From: Erigeron canadensis
Lineage: Eukaryota > Streptophyta > Magnoliopsida > Asterales > Asteraceae
Length of the DNA stretch: 64,000 bases
Assembly (NCBI RefSeq): GCF_010389155.1
Contig: NC_057761.1
Span: 8,930,501-8,994,500 of the forward strand
Direction of reading: 5' to 3'
Shown here: positions 1 through 9,487 of the stretch, one piece after another
Position numbering within the stretch: the stretch's first letter is position 1
Layout: each line of letters begins with the position of its first letter
Notes under the pieces: model-generated
Database searches by the model: none
Told to the model about the DNA's origin: nothing
The model's input: the letters and a program-made list of their open reading frames with translations, nothing else
Translations under genes and position numbers: made by a program

Positions 1-150
1 GGGATTGTTACAAGGAATAAGGCACGTTTGGTTGTTCAGAGGTTTGCACAACGAAAAGGATATGACTATAACCAAACTTTTGGCTAGTTGTCCGAATTGA
101 AGTTATAAGGTTATTTTTAGCCTATGCAAGTTTCAAAGGTATAAAGGTGT
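1..150 (+). pseudogene. Copia reverse transcriptase fragment
   Basis: The reading frame from base 1 gives the copia RT N-terminal block (GIVTRNKARLVVQ, then a FAQ..GYDYN-like stretch) and then meets stop codons. The DNA runs parallel to element B near 51040-51200 up to the last shared bases AAAGGTGT at 143-150, where the LTR of element 1 begins. It is the left flank into which element 1 inserted, so it is an older B-like copia copy extending off the window. It is too short to place further. Confidence 0.75.
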
Positions 151-765
151 TGAGTCATGGATTCACTGAGAGACTCAGCGAGGTACTTCATCAGCGAGCT
201 CTCAGCGACCTATATTATCTTTGAGTTAAAGGATAAGTTCAATGACTCACCGTTGTATTTTTAAGTCAAATATGAGCGGGAAAATGAAGATAAGAAGGAT
301 GGTCCTAAGGACACGTGGTGCACGATCAAGATGAAGCCATGTGACCTTGTACAGATTTAGTACTAAGGAGTTTCTTTTTCATGCCATTTTGGGAAACAAA
401 CAAGATGAAGAAAGAAGAACTCTGCAGATCTGAATCATCCTCCAATAGATGGCTGACGATGTGTCAACATCTATTGGGTTGTCATGTGATTCCCATCTTT
501 GCCTATTTAAGGAATCACTTGACCTAGCCGCAACTTTTGTTGGTGTTGTTCTGCAGTTGTCACTTTGTGTGTTCTTTCCTTTATTGTAGAACAGTTAAGT
601 TTTTGTATGTCAAAAACTTAACAAGTATTTTCTTTTTCTTCTTCTTTGTAAACCAACCATGTATTCATTATTTAATTAATATAAACATATAGTTAAACGT
701 GTTTACTTTCTTGTCCTACTTTTCTAGTTTAATCTGTTTTGATCGTTGCAAACTTGGGACATTCA
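151..765 (+). repeat. 5' LTR of element 1
   Basis: It starts TGAGTC directly after the RT fragment and ends TTCA two bases before the primer-binding site. Its first 50 bases hold three CAGCGA words in ACTCAGCGAG-like settings. A TATA-like TATTTAA lies at 504-510. The stretch around 560-700 resembles the minus strand of 31400-31600, the presumed 3' LTR of element A. No second LTR of this element is in the window. Confidence 0.7.
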
Positions 766-767
766 GT

Positions 768-779
768 TGGTATCAGAGC
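768..779 (+). other. Primer-binding site, tRNA-iMet type (element 1)
   Basis: TGGTATCAGAGC follows the LTR end after two bases. This is the usual plant copia minus-strand primer site, complementary to the 3' end of initiator tRNA-Met. Confidence 0.85.
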
Positions 780-896
780 GGTGGTTCGATACACCGAATT
801 TGATCTGAGTAAAAGTTTGCAAGATCTTTTCTTTATTTTTTTTCTTCATCCAAAACTTTTTTTTCTTTTTCTTTTCGTTTCTTAAAATCTTTCTTT

Positions 897-1708
897 ATGA
901 TTGCAGTCCCTACTCTGGTTAATACCAGAGACTTTGGGTATGTCTCCATTCCTCCAAGATTCGAATCTCATGATTTTGGATCTTGGAAGGAGAGAATGCT
1001 TCTGCATATTGTAGGAGTTGAACCTTAGTTAATGACTATCTTGACTAAAGGTCCATATGTACCAATTCTGGTCACCAGGAGCCACTATTGATGCTCCTGA
1101 GATTGTCACTGAGCTTATTAAACCAAAAGTACAATGGACAGATGACGAGCGCAGGCTTGTTAATCTGGACGCTAGATTAAGAAACCTCATTATCAATATA
1201 CTTCCTGATGATATTATGAAATCTGTCATTAAACTTTCTTCTGCTAAAAAAGTATGGGACAATCTTTGTACCAGATTCGATGGTACGGAAGATGTCCATG
1301 CTACTAAACTGATAGATCTGAAGCGTGCCTATGAAGGATTCTTTTCTCTTCCTAATGAAAATCTGGATGGCACTTACAATCGCTTCAAGTGTCTTTTGAA
1401 TGATATGACCAATGCTGGCATAGAGCATGATATGCTTGAAGTATGCCGCAAGTTCATTGACAACCTTCCAATTAAGTGGCAAGGTTTAAGACAAATACTT
1501 CGTACTACCAAGCAACTAAAAATGCATGACGTGGAATCGCTTTATGGCACTCTTCAATTTGAAGAGAGAGCCCTCGCTCAAAACTTGAGAGCAGAAGCTG
1601 AATCCAAGAGGCATGCTGGCTCATCTTCTTCTTCTCTATCTAATGTTTCTTATTCTCATGACCCTCTTGCCCTGGTCTCTGCTGAAGTTGACTCCATTCT
1701 TGTCAACA
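897..1708 (+). pseudogene. gag N-terminal fragment, UBN2-type (element 1)
   Basis: ATG at 897 opens a frame running to a TAG at 1026-1028. After a frameshift near 1060 the coding stretch continues to about 1708. The protein has the copia gag capsid pattern: FGSWKERMLLHI, then DDERRLVNLDARLRNLI, KKVWDNLCTRFDG and LYGTLQFEERALAQNL. In a living element it would form the particle shell around the RNA. It stops just before the zinc knuckle, where the inverted block starts, so the RNA-binding part is missing. The related intact region in element F confirms the family. Confidence 0.8.
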
Positions 1709-2937
1709 GGGTTCCCTTAGGAATATAAATGGAATTGGGTTGCTGATAGCGAGCATCAGCGAACTTAGTTCTCCTATTCATTAAATGACCATGCATAGCA
1801 GCCTTTCTGCCAGCATGAGAAGAATTTGAAGAGGAGGGTGAGAGCTGAGAAGCAAAGCGTTCAGCAACTACAGAGGGAATGGAAGACTCAGCGGATTGAC
1901 TGAAAGGTGCAGCTCGCTGAGGAGTACTGTACTCATATGGAACAACAACCTTGCTCCTTTTGAAAGGTTCAAATGCTTTAGACTGAACAGTCAGAAGCTG
2001 AGGAGCAGTAGGCCTGTAACCATCACTTGAAGGATTTCCTTCAAAGGTTTGAGAAGGAGAATATTGAATTCTGCCTTCATTTGGCATCAAATCAATGATG
2101 GGATGATCAGAGAAGATTGTCTTAGCAAAACTAGGAGAAGAATTAGTTTTAGTTTTGGTAGAAGACGAAGAAGTGTTGGGTAAAGATGAAACATTATCAA
2201 GTTCGGAGTGATAATCATTCACTCCTTTGGTGAAGTAATACTTCATCATTTCTTCACGATAAGCAACAACACTTGGAGGAGTTCTCTCTTCAGCAACAGC
2301 ACTGTCACCAAAGTGATTGGTAACAAGGGCGACAGTCTCATAATCTCCACCAATGATGGCGTTGATTTGAGTAGGCATCAGCTTGCTGAAGATTTGTTCA
2401 TGAAGCTTGGAGGCTTTAGACCATGAGATAACACTTTTTTCAAGGTCAGCGACCTTATTTTTTAAATCTTCATTAGATTTCTGAAGATTGTGATTAAGAA
2501 GTTTTTGAGACTCAAGCTCAACATGGACAATTCTCAGGTCCTTGAGCTTGTCATTTTTATCACTTAGCTCAGTACTGATTGAGTTAAGCTTAGTCTGAAG
2601 ATCAGTACGAATTGATTCAACAAATTGAATGTCACAAGTAAGCGACTCAAAAATATCTGACTTACTTTCTTCGGAAGCAGAAGAAAAATAGCATACCTTT
2701 TTGAGAGTGGCATTCACCCACTGATTGGAATAGACTTGATCTTTTGCCAGTGCTTGATCATCAGCGAGTGCCATAAGGCAGATGGCATCAACATATTCTT
2801 CCTCATCAACTTCAGAGTCATCAGAGTCTGCCCAGTCTTGTTGTTCAGCAACAAGACTTTTGGCAGGAAGCTTAGCTTCCTCAATGTCAGCCATCTTAGC
2901 ACGAAGCTCATAGTACTTCTTTTTGTATTCATCAGCA
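1709..2937 (-). pseudogene. Inverted gag C-terminal extension block (element 1)
   Basis: About 410 open codons on the minus strand, although the flanking gag and RT pieces are on the plus strand. The frame continues upstream of its first ATG at 2894 to about 2937. The product has an acidic stretch ending in AICLMALADD, then a long coiled-coil-like region rich in leucine, lysine and glutamate, then a serine-rich tail. This matches the region that follows the zinc knuckle in elements D and F (there CFMA). CAGCGA/TCGCTG words typical of the element 1 LTR also occur here, so the block came from the same family. The left junction lies within about five bases of 1709. Confidence 0.7.
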
Positions 2938-3204
2938 GGCTTGACTGAGGTAGTTCAGGAAACTGACAGTATCACTGATGAAGTCTTCCATGATGCCTCA
3001 GCGAATCCTGATTTAGGAGACGCTGAGGATGACAACCCTCAGCAAGAAGAATCTGTTAGTGACCCTCTTGTCAGCAATCCTGAACCAACTTTAACTGTTG
3101 ATCTCTCTAGCTATCCAATAGTTACTGGTGATCCTATCTCTACCTCATCTTCCGCGCCTACCTACTCTTTCATTCACTCTCCTGCACCCCAAGTGGACTG
3201 CTGA
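2938..3204 (+). pseudogene. Integrase-RT linker fragment (element 1)
   Basis: The plus strand resumes with an acidic, serine/proline-rich stretch (AGDT..DEVFHDASANPDLGDAEDD-like) as found between integrase and RT in copia pol. It ends at a stop near 3202. The following 125 bases to the RT fragment are frame-broken linker. Integrase itself is not present. Confidence 0.5.
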
Positions 3205-3328
3205 TCACCCACTTAACCATGTAATTTGAAATCCAAACAATGGTGTCCAAACCAGATCAACGACAAGTAATACGTGTCTCTACATCAATTTTCTATCTCA
3301 AGTTGTTCCCTCAAATAATGGAGAAGCA

Positions 3329-4015
3329 ATGGCTGATCCCTCTTGGGTTGAAGCCATGCAAGAGGAACTTACACAATTTGAAAGAAATCATGTTTGGTTT
3401 CTAGTTCCTCCTCCATGTAAGGAACCCATTGGTACTCCATGGGTTTAAAGGAACAAAATGGATGAAGCTGGTGTTGTTGTTCGATACAAAGCCAGACTGG
3501 TGGCACAAGGATATACTCAAGCTGAAGGCATTGACTATGATGAAACCTTTGCCCCAGTCGCTCGTCTTGAGGCTATTCGCCTCTTCCTCGCTCACGTTGC
3601 TTATGAAGGCTTTGTTGTCTATCAAATGGACGTCAAGAGTGCCTTTCTAAATGGTGCTCTTGATGAAGAAGTCTATGTCAAGTGGCCTCCTGGTTTTGAG
3701 GATCCAAAGCATCCTAATTATGTCTTCAAGCTCAATAAAGCTCTTTATGGTCTCAAACAGGCTCCCAGAGCCTGGCATGATACCCTCTCTTCCTTTCTTT
3801 TAGACCATGGCTTTCATAGAGGAACCATAGATAGCACTCCCTTATTTATAAAGAGAAAGCTCATGCTTTGTATGTCCAAATATATGTCGATGGCATAATC
3901 TTTGGTTCCCTTTCCTTTAAGCTATGTAAGAAGTTTAGTGCTCTTATGTCAAGTACGTTTGAGATGAGTATGATGGGTGAGTTAACTTTCTTCTTAGGTT
4001 TACAAATTAAGCAAC
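3329..4015 (+). pseudogene. Copia reverse transcriptase fragment with YVDG (element 1)
   Basis: From ATG 3329 the frame reads DPSWVEAMQEEL, passes a TAA at 3446-3448, then runs through [38 protein letters not shown] and [14 protein letters not shown] to about 3850. A frameshift follows and the frame goes on to LGLQIKQL, where element G interrupts it. The catalytic loop at 3883-3894 reads YVDG instead of YVDD, so one catalytic aspartate is lost. The C-terminal RT and RNase H are not found on the other side of G, so the right part was deleted. Confidence 0.85.
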
Positions 4016-5483
4016 TGATATGTCGTATCTTATGCCCATTTCCCATAGCTTAAGTAGTCGATTATTGATGTTTAAGATTTGTTTTTCGTATACATTTGGT
4101 GTGTATATGGTATGTGTTAGTGTTTCAGGTTGATAACAGGTACCTAAGCGATAATCTGAAGAAAACGAAGTTTTTGGAGAAAAACAAGTGCTTACGGACG
4201 TTTTACGAGCCAAGAGAGTGTAGATTAGAAGAAAGTCAAAGAAGTCAATGCTGGTCAACACAAACTGCCACGCAGTAATTCGTGTTAAGGTTAAAACTGC
4301 TTCGCAGTTACACGAAACTGCGACGCAGTTAGACCATATACGACAGAGCACCAGTCAACGAAAGTCAAGTCAACAGAAAAGTCAAAGGCAGGACTGCGAC
4401 GCAGTCTGGGACTGCGATGCAGTTTAGCACCGAATCTGCAGATTTTGGGCAGCATATAAATAGCTTGCAAAAACATTCTTGAAACCCTATCTTCACTTTC
4501 CATACGATTTTTAAGTGCTTTTTAAGGGTTTTTCTTGTATTCAACCATTAGGAAGGATCTTAAGCTCGATTGGAACCATTTCGTTAATCGTTTTCAATTC
4601 CTTGTATTCAGTAACGATGAATTCTTCTATTTTGATTTGTTCTTTCAGATTTAATATGATTGGCTAATCGCCTTTTCATCCATCTTGATGGAGTAAGACA
4701 ATATGTAAGGATTGCACAATATTTTATAATTCAAGTGATTTGATTTAACGTTGTGTCGTGATCTTAATCTATTAATTCTTTGTTATTTAATTATTGTTTG
4801 CGGATAATTTGTAATCAAGCTTAGTGGTTACTAGGGTTGGGTAGAAGTTATTTTGATTGCTTGGTTAAGAGCAGTTGGTTCTATGACGGGTATGGTAGAA
4901 GGTAATTAATAATTAATAAGAATTAACGGGTTGATGCTTGGGTACAATCAATAGACAAAATTGTTATCTGAAATGACCAAAACCATTGTTGAACTAGAGA
5001 AGTTATAAAAAGGCGTCTCGGGGTACCGGTCTTAATAATAAAACTAGTTTATACAAGAGAGTCAAATAAGTTGTAAACCTGACGGGTACGGGGTTGAAGA
5101 TTAATTTGAGTCTCGGTCATTTAATCACTAAATTGAATTTGAACTTCATCAAATGTGCAATCTTAACATGTTGTCGAGCAAAATCAAGATGGATGACCTT
5201 TAATTTATTGTTTTAAACAACAAAATCCTCTTTTGATTAATCCTGAGGGATTACTGACTTTTTTTGACTAACTGCTTGCAAAATGGCAATTTGGCCACAA
5301 AACCCCCCCATTTTACTTGAATCACTTAATAGTTACAATTACTTATAGAAGTCCTTGTGAACGATCTCGGCTTACCAGTTTTTACTATACTGCATGCGAT
5401 CAGGTACACTGCTTGTGAGTGTGTACTAGTCAGTCTTTTGGTAATTCGTGTTTATAAACTTTATTACTAGATTTCACACATCA
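4016..5483 (+). repeat. 5' LTR of element G
   Basis: It starts TGATATG immediately after the broken RT of element 1 and ends CACACATCA seven bases before the primer site; 1468 bp is a normal Athila length. A TATA box (TATAAATA) lies at 4455-4462, preceded by five near-palindromes. The middle part, 4600-5450, is AT-rich and contains no gene. No matching 3' copy was found. Confidence 0.75.
4263..4423 (+). promoter_or_regulatory. Five ACTGCGACGCAGT-type palindromes upstream of the LTR TATA
   Basis: Copies start at about 4263, 4295, 4316, 4393 and 4411, each an ACTGCnnnGCAGT inverted repeat with small variations. They end about 30 bases before the TATA box at 4455-4462, where U3 enhancer elements would sit. 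The same word returns at 23334-23510. Confidence 0.65.
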
Positions 5484-5489
5484 AGTTTT

Positions 5490-5507
5490 TGGCGCCGTTG
5501 CCGGGGA
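5490..5507 (+). other. Primer-binding site, tRNA-Asp type (element G)
   Basis: TGGCGCCGTTGCCGGGGA is the primer site typical of Athila and Tat gypsy elements, complementary to the 3' end of tRNA-Asp. Confidence 0.9.
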
Positions 5508-5677
5508 CTTAGTTTAAGTAGTTGTTCGTTTTGTGATTCGATTCTTCCTTGCATTCATTTGTTAGGAAGTTATTTATTTTAATAGATAGATTTTATGATT
5601 ATTTTAGTTTTATTTTGTTAGTTTTTGGTGCGGTTAACGGTATTTCTTGTGGTGCGTGTGCAGGTACTTTGTAGTTG
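5508..5677 (+). other. Leader of element G
   Basis: A T-rich, non-coding stretch of 170 bases between primer site and gag. It ends GTGTGCAGGTAC, a possible 3' splice site shortly before the gag ATG at 5678. Nothing else is evident. Confidence 0.4.
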
Positions 5678-7110
5678 ATGAACACAAGAGCCTCTGGTAG
5701 ACCTTTGCTTAGTCCTCAATCTAATACAGGGAAAGCCAGAAGACGCTTACTTAGATCAAACAACACGGAGCTCTCAAACACCGACAACATAGATTCAGGT
5801 ACCGAAAACCGCGACCACCCGGACGTAGACTTGGATCGACATTATTCAAAGAAAGGTTCAATGTCCGAGGTGCACTTAAGTTCTAAATTCTCCAAAGGTA
5901 GTGGTTTGTTCAAAACTGGTGACAACTCAGAGGAAGAGGATAATCAGGATAAAACTTATCAACCGGATTCAACAGAAATTCCTCGAGCAAATCTTCAAGT
6001 AACTCAACCAGTTAGAGCAAGGAGAATGGGTGATCAAGAACCGGTAAACCCCAATAACCATCTTTACGGTGACCGTAGGAGAAATGTACCCACTAATAGG
6101 GGTACTCTTATTCGCCTTCCAACCACCAGAGTTAACTTTTCTCTCAAAGGAAGTCATTTGAAAAGTGTGGAGGAAGAGAAGTTTGATGGGGTAACTAACA
6201 ATGATCCGTATGGCCATTTAGAGAGGTTCGAGAAGATTTGTAGGTTTTACCACTATGGCGCAAACCAAGATGATAATGTGAAGCTTGAGCTTTTTCCACT
6301 CACTTTAGGTGGGGGAGCTAAGGCGTGGCTCAAAGAACAACCAGATGATTTCTATACCTTTTGGAATGAGCTTCGTGTTGGGTTTATTGATGAGTTCTAT
6401 TCTATAAGGACTCAAAGACAGTTGGAAAAAAGATCCGGTCATTCACTCAAGATCCAGGGGAAGATGTAGTAGATGCTTGGAAACGATATAAGGAGATGAT
6501 CAAGAATTGTCTAGGAAACAATCTGAACACAGAAGCAGTGGTTGAAATCTTTGATGATGGTTTGCTCAAGAGAACTCGAAGGGAATTAGCCGGGGCATTT
6601 GGAGGTAGTTTGAACAATGTGACCCCGGCTGAAGGTTACAAAATCCTAGATGATATGGCTAAGGAGTTTTTAGATCGTGAAGAGGTTGTAAGTAAGAGAA
6701 CTGGTAGTAAGACTGTAGCAAAGCTAGAGAGTAGTGAAGAATCAAGCTTGGTTGCTGAAGTCAAAGCCCTCACAAAGCAGATGAACGAGAGCTTTGACAA
6801 CCAAGATGTGAGATTCAAAAGCATTGAAAGGGATGTTAAGGTGATTGCTGATAGGTGTGACTACTGTGGGGACATGCATTATTCAGAGGATTGTCCGGAT
6901 AAGCCGGCTCAAGAAGTCAACTATGTCCAGAATCAGCAAGGGAACTTTAATCAGAATACCGGTTATCAAAACCGGTCATCAGGTACTTCTTTTCCTTCAT
7001 CTAATTTTAATGCTAATAGTTATGGCTTTAGTGGAAGCAGGTTTAGCAGGTTCAACAATCAGCAAAATGCGAATGCTGATTTGAGAGATATCATGAAGGA
7101 TTTGGTATGA
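5678..7110 (+). pseudogene. gag of element G
   Basis: ATG at 5678 (MNTRASG) starts an Athila-type gag. About 150 residues of charged, disordered N-terminus are followed by the capsid-like Retrotrans_gag region, with DPYGHLERFEKICRF, GGGAKAWLKEQP and FWNELRVGFIDEFYSIRTQRQLE. A one-base slip in the A-run near 6425 breaks the frame, and coding resumes in another frame (ATG 6496) through a zinc knuckle, CDYCGDMHYSEDC (about 6855-6895), then an Asn/Phe-rich tail. The frame ends at a TGA near 7108. In a working element it would package the RNA. Confidence 0.85.
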
Positions 7111-7379
7111 CTACCAGATTGGATGCTACCAATGAGAAGATGGTCTTTTAATGGGATGCTATGACTACCAGATTGGATGGATTGGCTAATAAGCTTGAGC
7201 AGAGCTCGAAGAGTACTCAAGCAACATTTCAGGATATTGAGGCGAAACGTTAAAGGTTAGGAACTGCAAACAGGCAACCTGGTACCTTACCGAGCAATAA
7301 TCAGCAGAATCCTAAGCCTCAGCAAAACAGCCAAGGATCTGGAACCAAATACAACCATCCGAATGCTAGGAATGAACAA
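7108..7379 (+). repeat. Degenerate gag-protease linker with a short direct duplication
   Basis: The phrase ATGACTACCAGATTGGATG occurs at about 7108 and again at about 7160, a duplication of roughly 50 bases with drift between the copies. The rest is Gln/Asn-rich linker with stop codons. Confidence 0.55.
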
Positions 7380-8737
7380 GTGAACGCAATCACAACAAGA
7401 GCAGGTAAAACTTATGACTCTGCAAATTCTTTACCTAAGGTTGTAACTCCTCTTGTGCAGGTTGCAGATGAAGGAACTGTTGATGAAGAGATCGAGACGG
7501 AGCCGAGCCCGGCCGTGAAGAATCCGGCTATTCCGTCTACCAATGTCGAGAAACCTACTGTTGAGACACCTCCGGTGAAGCCCTACCAACCGAAGGTGTT
7601 GTTTCCTCAACGGTTGAAGAAGGGGAAGATCAAGAAAACTCTAAGAAGTTTGTTGATTTAATTCAAAATGTTAATATTATTGTCCCGTTAGTTGATCTTC
7701 TTGCAGGTATGCCCAACTATGCAAAGTTTCTCAAGGATCTCATCTCAGATAGGAAAAAGCTTGAAGAAGGCAAAACGGAGGTAATGTGTGCCGAGGTCTC
7801 TGCCATAATAAAGAACGAGATACCCCCTAAGTTGGAAGATACATGGAGTTTTCTAATTTCTTGTTCTTTTGGAATTAAATTGTATAAGGCACTGGCCGAT
7901 CTTGGAGCAAACATTAATTTAATGCCTTATTTGGTCTATAAGAAATTGTCCCTAGGTGAATTGACCCCGACCCGCATGAGCATTAGGCTGGCGGATAGAT
8001 CATTCCAATATCCAATGGGGATAGCGAAAAATTTGCAGATTAAGGTGGGTCATATGATTTTCTTGGTAGATTTTGTTATATTAGAAATGGAGTTGGACGT
8101 AAATGTACCTCTCATCCTAGGCCGCCCATTTCTTATGATCGCGGATGCTATCATCCGGGTTAAGGCCAAGGAGATTTCTCTAGGTGTCGGTGATGACCGA
8201 GTTTTGTTTAACGTTGATAGGGCTCTTAAACATCCTTATTCTTGTGATGAATCTTGTTTCAGGCTAGATGTTGTTGAAGAAGAGGATGCTTTGGAAAAAG
8301 AGGATATGGGGGATGGGCAAGCTTTGTTAGCTTGTAATGAAGAAGAACGGGAGATGGTAGATGAGATGATGCAAGAAATCATGGCATTAAGTGTTGATGA
8401 AACTCCCCCGGAAGATGAATCTTTTCAAGAGATCGAGGTTGATAGAAGCAAAAGGGTGCTCACTTCGGTTGAGTGCGCTCCTACCGATTTGGAGCTCAAA
8501 CCACTTCCGAATCATTTGGAGTATGCATACTTAGAAGGTACTTCTTTTCTCCCTGTTGTCATTTCATCTTCCTTAATGGAGGATGAAAAATCTAGGCTTA
8601 TTACTGTCTTGAAGGCCCATAAAAGGGCCTTTCCATGGAAAGTTTCCGATATTCCGGGCATAAGTCCAGAATTCTGTAAGCACACAATAAACTTTGTTGA
8701 TAATGTCAAACCTGTTGTGCAAAGACAACGAAATTGA
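7380..8737 (+). pseudogene. Protease region of element G
   Basis: The stretch starts with the Athila signature NAITTRAGKTYDS, then a proline-rich linker to a frameshift near 7640. The next frame (from 7709) contains a retropepsin-like domain: ALADLGANINLMP, with the catalytic aspartate in DLGA, and later VPLILGRPFL, the usual second hallmark. An acidic linker follows. The frame is lost near 8730 at the entrance to RT. The enzyme would cleave the gag-pol polyprotein. DLG instead of DSG is common in Athila-type proteases. Confidence 0.85.
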
Positions 8738-9190
8738 ATCCGAACATGAAAGATGTTGTAAAAAAGAAGTCATTAAGTTATTGGATGCGGGAATCATATT
8801 CCCCATCTCGGATACTTCATGGGTGAGTCCGGTACATTGTGTACCGAAAAAGGGTGGGATGACTGTTGTCTTAAATGATAAAAATGAATTGATTCCCACA
8901 AGAACTGTCACAGGTTGGAGGGTATGTATTGACTATCGGAAGCTAAATGATGCGACCCACAAGGATCACTTCCCATTGCCCTTTATCGATCAAATGCTCG
9001 AACGGCTCGCCAGGAATGAGTATTTTTGTTTTTTGGATGGGTTTTCTGGGTATTTTCAAATACCAATTGACCCGAAAGACCAAGAGAAGACCACTTTTAC
9101 TTGCCCCTTTGGCACTTATGCCTATAGGAGGATGCCATTCGGTCTTTGTAATGCCCCGGGGACTTTCCAACGTTGTATGATAGCTATTTT
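8694..9190 (+). pseudogene. Reverse transcriptase, N-terminal half (element G)
   Basis: The frame encodes the gypsy RT fingers and palm: SWVSPVHCVPKKGGMT, GWRVCIDYRKLNDATHKDHFPLP, FCFLDGFSGYFQIPI, FGTYAYRRMPFGLCNAPGTF. The first palm aspartate is in LDGFSGY. The gene is cut inside the codons of an AIF.QDM motif by element D, and the other half resumes at 20957 in register, so D landed in an uninterrupted RT. Confidence 0.9.
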
Positions 9191-9475
9191 TGTAATAACA
9201 CGATTTCTGCTATTGATTCGATCTCAACAATGGCGGTTCAAGTGTGTGTGTTCTTGGTTCAAGAGAGAAAGAGACGATCTGTATATGTTGTATGTGTAAA
9301 AATGGATAAAAGGCTTATGATTTCTAAGGAGTTGAGGGTATTTATAGTCTAAATCTACAATTAAGCTAATGACACTCCTAGTCCCTCATCCTTAGAAATC
9401 ATTTCACCATGTCTTAACAACAACAACGTCCACTAACTTAAATTACAATTTATCACTATTTTTGGATTTCTAACA
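9191..9475 (-). repeat. 3' LTR of element D
   Basis: Read on the plus strand it runs TGTAATAA...TTCTAACA. It aligns with 20647-20956 apart from about five base changes and a gap of about 23 bases. On the minus strand TATAAATA lies at 9339-9346. Confidence 0.92.
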
Positions 9476-9476
9476 T

Positions 9477-9487
9477 TCTCCCCCTTA
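9477..9487 (-). other. Polypurine tract (element D)
   Basis: On the minus strand TAAGGGGGAGA lies directly against the 3' LTR, the expected plus-strand primer. Similar tracts occur inside the tail at about 10061, 10208 and 11391. Confidence 0.85.

Larger units (their letters stand above)
151..4015 (+). mobile_element. Element 1: rearranged Ty1/copia remnant
   Basis: An LTR, a primer-binding site, half of gag, an inverted block and a reverse transcriptase fragment follow one another. The right end is cut by gypsy element G at 4016, inside the RT gene. Zinc knuckle, protease and integrase are absent, and about 1.2 kb between gag and RT lies on the opposite strand. The LTR tail and RT resemble element A, so the two probably belong to one family. 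The element is dead: frameshifts, stop codons and a mutated catalytic motif are visible. Confidence 0.8.

Noticed and set aside
1029..1482. Minus-strand open frames of 77 and 101 codons.
   Set aside because: They are antisense shadows of the gag fragment of element 1.
5276..5310. Short C-run and AT-rich stretch in the G LTR as a telomere-like tract.
   Set aside because: No repeated CCCTAAA units; ordinary LTR sequence.
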